Shown here: positions 12,801-19,497 of the stretch, piece by piece
How positions within the stretch are numbered: position 1 is the first letter of the stretch
Layout of the letters: each line of letters begins with the position of its first letter
NCBI GenBank assembly: GCA_024760905.1
Contig: CM045733.1
Span: forward strand, 30,485,001 to 30,549,000
Direction of reading: 5' to 3'
Length of the DNA stretch: 64,000 bases
DNA from: Plotosus lineatus
Taxonomy: Eukaryota > Chordata > Actinopteri > Siluriformes > Plotosidae
Program-made: the position numbers and the translations under genes
Notes under the pieces: generated by a model
What the model was told of the DNA's origin: nothing
The model's database searches: none
What the model saw: only the letters and a program-made list of their open reading frames with translations

Positions 12801-15155
12801 TCATTAACGAAGGTGGGCATTGCAGCCAGGGGGCTGCACAGGTTCTTACGAATGTAGATCTTCTCGATGGACGGGGCGCAGTTGGCTGGCTTTTCTCTTG
12901 TCACCTCCACTGGCTTCCTCTCGCACTGCACAGCTGAAAGACCCGTGCACAAAAAAACATTAATAGTAATGCACATTACATTTTGATAACCTAACAATAG
13001 GAGTAATCACTTTAAGATGTTTTTGAAGAAGGCTAGAATGTGAATGCAATAGCCAATACAATACTACTCACATCTAACCTTTTTGCATTTGAGTAATTCT
13101 AAAAGAACAGACATCTAAAATATGGCTGTTCCACTATGTATGTTCATTTAGAGGGACTCTGATAGTAAAAACAGTGTCCATGAATGGCTCAGAATCCACA
13201 CAGTTTTCAGGAATTTCTCCCCATTACAAATTAATGTACAGATATGAGATGTGTACATGCTTCTCTGCATGTGTGCATGAGAGGGAGAGAGAGTGAAACT
13301 CACAGTCCTGTTTCATGCCGAGGGCCATGCAGCGCTGCAGTCTGCAGTATTGGCAACGGTTGCGGTGATGCTTATTGATCACACAGTCCCCTGTGCCACG
13401 GCACGTGTACGCGAGGTTCTTGCGGATACTTCGCTTGAAAAAACCTTTGCAGCCTTCACAGCTCACTGCTCCGTAGTGACGACCTTCAGAACAAATCCAA
13501 AGAACCATTAACCATTATGTTACTCCTGTGATCTTTATCATGTAATCAGATCAGTGCCGACTATAACACAGCTGTGAAATTTGACACTGCAATTTAACAG
13601 ACTTTTCAAAGTAATGGCATAAATCCCAAATCTCCATGAGAAAAATACTCTACATATCATCTCTCATATTACTTATTTCATTATGTTAACTTCATGGTAT
13701 CTTCGCAAAATTCCTTTCAAAATTATATTGTGGCCTCTGAGCTCTTAATTTCTTCTAACTTTTTTCTTTATTTCCTTGTAGAATATTTTAATTTGCATTT
13801 TACTTAATCATATAAGCCGACTTATTATCATAATCATCATCATGATTATCATTATTATCACCAGTAGGATCAGTAAGGAATATCACTCTCCACTCAAGAG
13901 TGTGTTACGATTATTATGAAAATGACAGTATATGAAATTAAGTCCATTGGACTTTATGAACCATTTATTCCTTTGGATATTTCCTATGTACCTCTTTTTT
14001 CTAATTTCTGGAAGCAAAAGATCATTGCACACCTTGCATTTAGCTGTCTAACTGGCCAATCATACACACACCGGTCCATGCATGATCTATTGAGAGGGCC
14101 GGTGGCGTAGTGGTTAGGATGCTGAGGTTGTGAGTTCGAATCCCACTGAGACCCTCACTGTGCTAAGACCCCCGACTGTGCTAAGACCCCTGGGCAAGGT
14201 CTCAACCACAAGTGTGCCTTTGTTCACCCAGCAGTATAAATGGGGACCAGTAAAATATACTGGGAAGGTAACCTGCGATGGACGCATGCGATGTGGTCCT
14301 GGGGTCCCATCCAGGGGGAGTTGAACTCCTAGTCACTTCACGCTACGGAAACTGGGGATAAACACCGGCCTGATGGGCCACGAAGCTCGGGTGTAAAAAC
14401 CCAACAGACTTACCACCACCTATTTCATTGTACACTACTCAAGTGTAAAAGACAGTTGCTATGGAGAATATCATTAGCAAAAGCATGTGTGTGCGTGTGT
14501 GCATCATACCTGAAGCTTTGTCTCCACACACCACACAATACTCAACCACAGGCTTAACAGAGCTTTGATCTGTTCCATCTGTAACAAACTGTGGAAGAAA
14601 ACCACAAGACCCGAACCAAATTTAATTTTTTTTCACTTTTTTCTATAACTGTTAATGCAAAGTTCCTTTCTGTCTGATAAATTAATGAAGCAATGATGGT
14701 ATGTGCAAAACTTTGGACACCATACTATATATGGACTTAATAAGTAGACCCCCCTCCCCCCAATAATGTGTTTCATGGAAACCTTACCTGAATCTGCTGA
14801 CCTGCCAGATCAGGTGAAGTGAAGAGCAGCTGATTGACAGCTGATCCATCAGGTGAAGTCAGGATGACTTTCCCCGGTGAGCTGTCATGCTTTAGATATA
14901 GTCTGTCCTGATTAGGATAGTCCACATTAGCTAATATAAACTGTTGCTTGCCAGCCCCTGCCTGATCATACGCCGTTACTATCTGGAGCTTTTGGCCCAG
15001 TTGCTGATCAGTCACAATCTGACACACACACACACACATTAGTGCTTAACTGGGTAACTGTAGCTTAAAGCACAGTATAATGATTGCGTATCATTTATTA
15101 CCTGTAAACTTCCATCTGATGACACTAGTTGAATTCTGGGACTTTCTCCTGCCAT
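3052..15155 (-). CDS. nr2c1: Nuclear receptor TR2 (NR2C1), complete coding region, 13 exons
   Basis: Orphan nuclear receptor of subfamily 2 group C, a nuclear DNA-binding regulator that acts on direct-repeat AGGTCA elements. Thirteen coding exons with GT-AG borders join in one frame: 597 residues plus stop, close to about 600 in mammals. Residues 1-112 are the N-terminal activation region. The DNA-binding domain starts at CVVC (113-116), has P-box CEGCKG (130-135) and runs to about residue 181 with [18 protein letters not shown] hinge follows, and the ligand-binding domain occupies about 373-597, ending [13 protein letters not shown]. The DBD wording ([29 protein letters not shown]) fits NR2C1 better than NR2C2, and the fgd6/ndufa12 neighbours agree. 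Repeats have expanded introns but no exon is broken. Confidence 0.95.
3530..4190. mobile_element. Degenerate DNA-transposon repeat
   Basis: The text resembles a widespread fish repeat: TGTCCTGTTGGAAGATGAA near the left, TGCTACCTGTTCCATGCTTC in the middle, and GTGATTGCTGGTGGCACCTG near 4160. It is AT-rich and heavily decayed; the plus-strand ORF in it (3682-3930) has no independent support. It fills most of the 3224-4544 intron of nr2c1. Family assignment is from memory of the pattern and tentative. Confidence 0.4.
4545..4650 (-). CDS. nr2c1: nr2c1 coding exon 12
   Basis: Reads [20 protein letters not shown], then [15 protein letters not shown]. It begins with AT, completing a GAT codon, and ends CG before GTAACC. 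The borders are acceptor TGCTGTAG and donor CG|GTAA. LBD helix region. Confidence 0.93.
4936..5073 (-). CDS. nr2c1: nr2c1 coding exon 11
   Basis: Reads [20 protein letters not shown], then [20 protein letters not shown] and VLFSP. Acceptor ATGATAG, donor CCTG|GTAACG. The [10 protein letters not shown] block is a strong NR2C ligand-binding-domain signature. Confidence 0.94.
5074..6227 (-). other. nr2c1 intron, no gene
   Basis: AT-rich intron. Apart from the (CA)n run at 6005-6074 I see no exon or classifiable repeat. Two short tracts about 270 bp apart read TTCCAGGAGACCTGTGGCTG (5579) and its diverged inverse near 5816-5843. Confidence 0.5.
6005..6074. repeat. (CA)n microsatellite
   Basis: About 70 bp of pure CA, giving a GU run in nr2c1 pre-mRNA downstream of exon 10. 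The long TH- and CV-repeat ORFs over this tract are artefacts. Confidence 0.95.
6228..6367 (-). CDS. nr2c1: nr2c1 coding exon 10
   Basis: Reads [20 protein letters not shown], then [20 protein letters not shown] and QSNLEE. Acceptor CCCCACAG, donor GAAG|GTAAGA. In the pre-mRNA this exon has long GU-repeat runs in both neighbouring introns (CA on the plus strand at 6005-6074 and 6559-6872). Confidence 0.94.
6559..6872. repeat. CA-rich compound minisatellite
   Basis: CA runs interrupted by a repeated ~25-bp phrase (CTCACGCATGCACACACAAC, then GCTCCCTTGTG) at 6616 and 6705, and by CAAGACGCACGCAC units. Unequal exchange between these phrases is likely. It lies in the nr2c1 intron upstream of exon 10. 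Confidence 0.9.
6947..7068 (-). CDS. nr2c1: nr2c1 coding exon 9
   Basis: Reads [20 protein letters not shown], then [20 protein letters not shown]. It is the start of the ligand-binding domain. Acceptor CATATAG, donor CTAGG|GTGAGT. 122 bp, split Gly codon at the 3' end. It was missed by simple ORF calling because it is short and sits beside CA-rich repeats. Confidence 0.93.
7069..7730 (-). other. nr2c1 intron, no gene
   Basis: Intron with a short CA run at 7084-7106. The minus-strand ORF here (7176-7487) shows no recognisable domain. Nothing else seen. Confidence 0.5.
7731..7872 (-). CDS. nr2c1: nr2c1 coding exon 8
   Basis: Reads [20 protein letters not shown], then a stretch ending [16 protein letters not shown]. 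The EGPLLSD.HV.F block is conserved in TR2/TR4. Acceptor TCTCTACAG, donor TTTAAG|GTCAGA. Confidence 0.92.
7950..8134 (-). CDS. nr2c1: nr2c1 coding exon 7
   Basis: Reads [20 protein letters not shown], then [20 protein letters not shown] and an acidic/Ser-rich hinge ending SEIT. The [14 protein letters not shown] block is a TR2/TR4 hinge signature. Acceptor CTACTGCAG, donor CTCA|GTAAGA. 185 bp, split Gln codon. Confidence 0.92.
8400..8619 (-). mobile_element. tRNA-headed SINE, tail missing (copy 2)
   Basis: Minus-strand copy with complete head (GGCAGTGGTGGTCTAGTGG at 8617 and B-box GGGGGTTCGAGTCCCC) and body. It stops at CGCTGACAGC / AGAAAA near 8400 instead of continuing into the RTE-like tail. 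The copy at 39.7 kb stops at the same point. It is in the nr2c1 intron after exon 6. Confidence 0.8.
8950..9545 (-). mobile_element. Degenerate Tc1-like transposon
   Basis: The minus strand retains Tc1-family text such as [18 protein letters not shown] (9088-9306 frame), corresponding to the second catalytic Asp block (QQDNAPCHTA in intact relatives). The plus strand shows GATCAACCAGAACATTAAAA near 8960. Frames are broken by stops and indels, so it is inactive. Confidence 0.7.
9629..9905 (+). mobile_element. hAT-like transposon end
   Basis: Begins CAGGGGTCGGCAACTGTGAA, then AAGAGCCATTTGG: the CAGGGGTCGGCAAC terminal motif typical of hAT-Charlie elements. It is flanked on the left by an RTE/SINE tail fragment (9574-9600, TTTCCTTTCGGC) and on the right by a SINE. 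The 3' terminal repeat was not found. Confidence 0.55.
9909..10196 (+). mobile_element. 5'-truncated SINE with RTE-like tail and poly(A) (copy 3)
   Basis: Starts in the body (GCAGCTAACTGGGTTATCAAAGG), runs through the tail (GACGATTCGCTGCGGCGACC, then CTGAAGGGAACAGCC) and ends in about 30 A. The tail wording CCACTGAAGGGAACAGCC is closer to the RTE LINE 3' end than to the other SINE copies. Confidence 0.8.
10461..10814 (+). mobile_element. Full-length tRNA-headed SINE with target duplication (copy 4)
   Basis: Head GGGGGCAGTGGTGGTCTAG, A-box-like TGGTCTAGTGG, B-box GTTCAAGTCCC, body with TCTCTCACTATCTATGGTGA, tail CAGATGATTCGCTGTGGCGA. Flanked by a 12-bp direct repeat ATTTACCTTTCT at 10449-10460 and 10815-10826. 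This gives the family's exact boundaries, 354 bp. It lies in the nr2c1 intron. Confidence 0.92.
11175..11271 (-). CDS. nr2c1: nr2c1 coding exon 6
   Basis: Reads [20 protein letters not shown], then [12 protein letters not shown]. The MLVNIQQ motif is shared with TR4. Acceptor TCTGCACAG, donor GAACAG|GTGACA. The 3 kb intron after it (8135-11174) is packed with SINE and transposon remnants. Confidence 0.88.
11480..12230 (-). repeat. Unclassified dispersed repeat containing a tRNA-like block
   Basis: The minus strand at 11592-11510 reads GGGGATTAAGCTCAGTTGGT, then AGAGCG and, further on, GTACGAATCCGG, which resemble A and B boxes of a tRNA-derived promoter. The rest, to about 12200, is higher in GC than its surroundings and ends at an (ATG)9 run (12202-12229). 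It lies in the nr2c1 intron between exons 5 and 6. I do not recognise the family. Confidence 0.45.
12786..12933 (-). CDS. nr2c1: nr2c1 coding exon 5
   Basis: Reads [20 protein letters not shown], then [20 protein letters not shown] and FVNDKETN. Conserved post-DBD extension of TR2. Acceptor TCTTTCAG, donor AACAG|GTTGGT (a weaker donor than its neighbours). 148 bp. Confidence 0.92.
13304..13483 (-). CDS. nr2c1: nr2c1 coding exon 4 (second part of DNA-binding domain)
   Basis: Reads [40 protein letters not shown] and [19 protein letters not shown]. It holds the P-box CEGCKG and the complete second C4 zinc finger. Acceptor TTCTGAAG, donor GACT|GTGAGT. 180 bp; both borders split codons in the same phase. 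Confidence 0.96.
13484..14094 (-). other. nr2c1 intron, no gene
   Basis: AT-rich intron sequence between the two halves of the DNA-binding domain, with a short ATC/ATT run near 13830-13860. No exon or known repeat seen before the SINE at 14095. Confidence 0.5.
14095..14410 (+). mobile_element. Second family of tRNA-derived SINE
   Basis: Head GGCCGGTGGCGTAGTGGTTA, B-box GAGTTCGAATCCCA at 14131-14144, then a core with GGGCAAGGTCTCAACCACAA and GTATAAATGGGGACCAG and a 3' part containing ACCTGCGATGGACGC. The head differs from the SINE family at 10.5 kb. It is in the nr2c1 intron between exons 3 and 4. Confidence 0.7.
14510..14588 (-). CDS. nr2c1: nr2c1 coding exon 3 (start of DNA-binding domain)
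   Basis: Reads [20 protein letters not shown], then CGDKAS and a split Gly. It contains the first two zinc cysteines (CVVC) of zinc finger 1. Only 79 bp and so absent from ORF lists. Acceptor CTTCCACAG, donor TTCAG|GTATGA. Confidence 0.92.
14788..15018 (-). CDS. nr2c1: nr2c1 coding exon 2
   Basis: Seventy-seven codons: [32 protein letters not shown] and, further on, [20 protein letters not shown]. These match the N-terminal TR2/TR4 region ([19 protein letters not shown]). The acceptor is preceded by a TG dinucleotide run instead of an ordinary pyrimidine tract. Donor ATTCAG|GTAAGG. Confidence 0.92.
15102..15155 (-). CDS. nr2c1: nr2c1 first coding exon
   Basis: Eighteen codons, [18 protein letters not shown], ending at CAG|GTAATA. 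The ATG at 15155 is preceded by CATCGTC and upstream stops. The exon probably extends to an acceptor TTTTTGTATAG, giving about 52 bp of 5' UTR up to 15207. Joined in frame to IVTDQQ of the next exon. Confidence 0.85.
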
Positions 15156-15207
15156 GACGATGCCACAGACCACTTAGGCTTTAAAACAACTCCCCATCAC
15201 ACACACC

Positions 15208-16702
15208 CTATACAAAAACAAACCGTTTGAATCATCAATCATCAGTAATCATATTTTATTATTCTAGTTTCTGTGCATGCCTTGAGAGTGGCCTTATTTT
15301 CCTCATGGAGACATTGTGTGTGTGAGATAACTAACAGTTCAATGACTGTTTCATGTTTCACATGTAAACATTTGACAGGGCATTTGGGGAGTGTTTATTT
15401 TTGGATGCATTGAAATTATTAATGTTAACTGCAAATTTTAATAAATAATAAAGATATTAAACATTTCTACGTTAAAAAACAACACTTTAATAGAACAGCG
15501 AACAAAGTCAATATGCCATGCAACGATTCTTCGTATAAATATCAATTAATTGGGAATCTGTTCAAATTTATAAGGAAATAAACTTGAGATTTGCTAGGCA
15601 TTTCAACTGTCACACTACAATTTTGCAGAAAAATCCTTCACGAGGTTTGTTTTCATTCCCCCAAAGAAAAGTGGCCTCTTACAGATTATGCTTCTTTTCT
15701 TTGTTGTTCCACAAACATTTTTCTGTCCTAGTTAAGTTGTACAATTAAATTAATATTTGGAAATATAAATTGTTTTGTATTAACTCAATAATGCAGAAGT
15801 TAACAAATTTAAGAAAGCATGTAGCAAGGGAGAGTTGGAGGTAGTTGCTAAGACATTTGCACAGTAAAATACCTCACACACATTTTATATTTATACTCTA
15901 TAACCAGACAGACATATACAGATAAATACATACACATCAGTCATATAATAAACTAGGATGCTAAAAGTTTATTTTGTTTCGTTTTTCAAACTGTAACCCT
16001 TGTTGTCTAGGTTAGCTTGATTAGCATGCTGGCTAATTAGCATAGCATTGAATTAACGCGTTTATTTTGACTAACTACATTTATTTCGAGTCTATAAAAG
16101 TGCCTCAGCACAGGTATACAAAGGACTACAGCCAAACTGATGAGAAACATGAGACGGAAGATAAAGCGCTTTTCCTGTTGGGTGAAAGGTCAACATTGAA
16201 GGGTTAAAGGACTATAATACAGACTCTCAGCACCGCTTCCTTCCGCTGGGATTAACAAACACAGAGAGAGAATTTTTCACTGAATATAAACACTCCGACA
16301 CACCCTTACAGGCTAACAGTACAGGTTATATCGCACATTCTGTATTATTTGTTTGTCGCATATCGAATTAATGCTAGATACCGGAAACGCGCAAGGCGGG
16401 CTAGCACAGTGCTAGCTTAGCTAAGTTTGCCATCAAACAGATGTTAAAATGCATTGACATATTCAGTAATAGAGCAACAAATGTGAGGTATATTGCTAAT
16501 ATCTGAAACAAAGCGGTGAACAATCTGACAAACAAGTCAAAGTGACAATTTAACAGAAATTCTCATTTTAAGTTTCAGATACGCTAACTAGCTACAGAAG
16601 GCCAACTAGCCACGGCGCACTTTTCAACCAGTCGTTTCTGCGATAAATTTCCGCCTCACAAGCGTAAAACCAAAGCTTTCATTGAAATTTTATTGTTCTT
16701 AC
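15208..16702 (-). other. nr2c1 first intron (inferred)
   Basis: AT-rich, with a GC-richer patch near 16380-16410 containing CCGGAAACGCGCAAGGCGGG, which could hold a secondary promoter element. No coding exon seen. Confidence 0.45.
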
Positions 16703-16830
16703 CGTAGTATTCGATATTTTATCACAAAAAGTCCAATATTTTTGATTAATTTTTCCGAAAGTGCTTCGCCTCCGGGAGGTCAGAGTTCGCGACCCTTCTA
16801 CGCGAAAAATGCAAACGCGCATGCGCAGGA
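16703..16830 (-). promoter_or_regulatory. nr2c1 promoter and inferred non-coding exon 1
   Basis: On the minus strand, TACTACG|GTAAGAAC at 16703 is an excellent donor, and no ATG-led coding sequence is needed before it. Just upstream lies GCGCATGCGC (16817-16826), a perfect palindrome matching the NRF1 consensus core, within a locally CpG-rich stretch (about 16770-16830). I infer a 5' UTR exon of roughly 100 bp starting near 16800 and splicing to the exon at 15207. Transcript data are needed. Confidence 0.5.
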
Positions 16831-18174
16831 AATGTGTAGCGGAATGAAGGCGTTCATTGAAAAAAATATATTTTGTCGGTGGATTTTTATTTTTATTATG
16901 CAGGTCTTACAATTTCACTTTAATAATGATGTTTCATATAATTGGGTTACTCTCTCACCATAATTCTTATTATTTCAAAGATATTTTTAATCTTATAATT
17001 AATATTTCCAACACCATAATTAGGATATTGCACATGCACTTCTCAGGAATATTAAATAATAAAATCAGCCACAATATATTTCTGCAATAATTTGTTCGCT
17101 TCTTTATGAAATTGTGAATGACCTTCAATCCCTCAAAAAGTAAACATCTCCAAGTTTCAGTAAATTGTACATACCACTTTCAGTTTTTTTCACATTTGAT
17201 CTCATATGTTTTCATTTTCTGCAAACCAAATCAGTGTTGCAGTGCCGGGTTATCACTCACAAACAATGGTCACACTATCCTCTGATTGTTCTTACTGTTA
17301 CTGTAAACTGACACATAACCAAACCAAGATGTACAACAGATGAGTAAGAAATACCAAACCTGGGAGCTGGGGTGGTTTTTGATAGGAAACTCTTGTATTT
17401 CGCTAAAATTAAATAAAACAAACTATTCACTAGTTAATGAGCACCTTTAATTTATGTCAAGATTTTTTAATGAATGTTCTCATTATTATAAAATATCACA
17501 GCATAGTATTTCACAAAGTTATCACATAAAGTCAGGGTATAAAAATCACAATTATGTTTATTCTTGACATACTGTGTGACACCAGGTGGAAGAAAAATAC
17601 TTAAATATAAAGAGAAAAATAAGCATATAAGTAATGTATTATATAATTTAAGATCACACACAAGCATACACACACACATACAATAAAACCCCCAAGAAAT
17701 ATTCTGTTTAAAATGATTTATTACCTCTGGTAATTTACATCTCTATCTGACATATTGAGCAAAATATTTCCCTGGAGTGTTTTCCAACACTTGCTTGAGT
17801 GTTACAGAATAATCAAAAGTCAGTTCTGAAGGAGAGAAAAACCAACCCTGATCACTTAGTTAAGGGATAAGTAACTAAACAGCAGGTTGAAGTAAAAAAA
17901 TAAATCAGTGTGCAGTGGCCTTGTGCATTTTGTCCTGTCAAATGAAAACTTTCCACTATCACATCATAACACCAAAAATAACAAGTAACATTGTATGGCA
18001 TCCTGATTTTCGACTGTTTACCATCTAAACAGAGTCATAGTGTACAACAGTAAGAAAAGACTTCATTGTAATGACAAGGTGCACAGTGCTTTCTCTGACT
18101 GTGCTATTGATATCTTAGAATGCTATCATGCAGTGATATGGTGTGCGAGCGCGCGTGCGCACACACACACACAG

Positions 18175-18219
<45 letters not shown>

Positions 18220-19020
18220 CTTGCTGAAAACCTTACACATTGTTAAATTACAAAATCATCAAATTTATTTGAGGAGACTAAAATTCTTGCTGTTATAAAT
18301 AGACCTGCATTATATTACCATATACAGTATATTTACACATATATCCAGTTATTCCCAGTATCATATTTGAACTTTCTTTTTCTGTCAGTCCTATACATAA
18401 AGATAAAAAGTAGTTTTAAAAGGCTAAATATAAAATAAAAATGTGACTTCGTTCTGTTTAAAAAAGCTTCTAAAATAATAATTAAAAACAACACTGGCTT
18501 TTACAGTGGTATCCTACATCTCCCATGATGCACCATTATAGACACAAACAGTTTTAATTTTGACACAAAATTAAAATAAATCACTGAATAATCACACTTG
18601 CTTGTGCACTACACTTTATGGATGATCAAACGTGACTTAAAATCCTACCGGACACATAATGCACACTTACAGCCTCCCACACTGGATCTTGATATGTCCA
18701 AAGCCATGTTGGATGTCTGGATAGTGACCAGCATTTTTAAGTGTGACAGAGCTTTATTAAAATTCACAGCATCTAGCTAATTTCAGATTGTGTATAATTT
18801 AATTGAATCCCTTGACCCACAGAATTTAATTCCAGAGAGTAACAGATGGTTAATGGTTTTGGCTTTTCCTGACATTTTCAGTCTCTACTGGACAGCATCA
18901 AACACCTGTTAGATTTTGCTTTTGAAAGTACAGGTACAATAAAAATGAGGACATGCAGGACAGGAAGATTAACACTGTCATCAGGCTGCTTCTGAACCTC
19001 TTAGTTCTACACTTGTTTTA
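16831..19020. other. fgd6 / nr2c1 intergenic region
   Basis: AT-rich spacer between the nr2c1 promoter and the fgd6 3' end. It holds a CA then TA dinucleotide run at 18161-18216. AATAAA on the gene strand (plus TTTATT at 19017-19022) is a candidate fgd6 polyadenylation signal about 440 bp after the stop. No exon recognised. Confidence 0.5.
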
Positions 19021-19049
19021 TTACTTTAATTCTTGGCTTCTCTTTTTGA

Positions 19050-19396
19050 GGTTCTCTTTGGGAGTAACGAGGATGGATACGATCAGGAATGAGTACATCA
19101 GAGGGACAGCACATGTAAGATGTTTTGGAGACAAAGTCAGAGAGGCTAGATTGAGATGGTTTGGACATGTACAGAGGAGGGATAGTGAGTATATTGGTAG
19201 TAGAATTCTGAGGTTGGAACTACCAGGCAGAAGGCCCAGAGGAAGATCAAAGAGATTTATGGATGTGGTGAAGGAGGACATGAAGGTAGTTGGTGTAAGA
19301 CAAGAATATGCAGAGGATAGGGTGAGATGTTGGCAGATGATTCGCTGTGGCAACCCCTGAAGGGAAAAGCCAAAAGGAAAAGAAGAAGTGCAGCCC

Positions 19397-19430
<34 letters not shown>
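19050..19430 (+). mobile_element. 5'-truncated RTE-type LINE 3' end with poly(A)
   Basis: Plus-strand reading frame (19070-19358): [58 protein letters not shown]. It is the C-terminus of the same RTE-like polyprotein found at 24.9-27.4 kb and 35.9-37.2 kb. The 3' end GATGATTCGCTGTGGCAACC is followed by AAAAGCCAAAAGG and A about 30 long. It lies just past the fgd6 stop, so it is probably transcribed antisense in the fgd6 3' UTR. Confidence 0.85.
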
Positions 19431-19434
<4 letters not shown>

Positions 19435-19460
19435 GAATTAACTATTTGAATCCACATTAG

Positions 19461-19497
19461 TCAAAGAATCATGGCCTCTTGAAATGCCTCAATCCAC
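19461..19497 (-). CDS. fgd6: fgd6 last coding exon
   Basis: Only 37 bp of coding sequence: completes a split Arg, then [11 protein letters not shown] and stop TGA. Acceptor TTTCTTTTAG. This is the end helix of the C-terminal PH domain. A 2.1-kb intron, mostly a Tc1-like element with a nested SINE, separates it from the previous exon. Confidence 0.9.

Noticed and set aside
3052..15155. Identification as NR2C2 (TR4)
   Set aside because: The N-terminal exon looks TR4-like, but the DBD/hinge wording and the ndufa12/fgd6 neighbours fit NR2C1.
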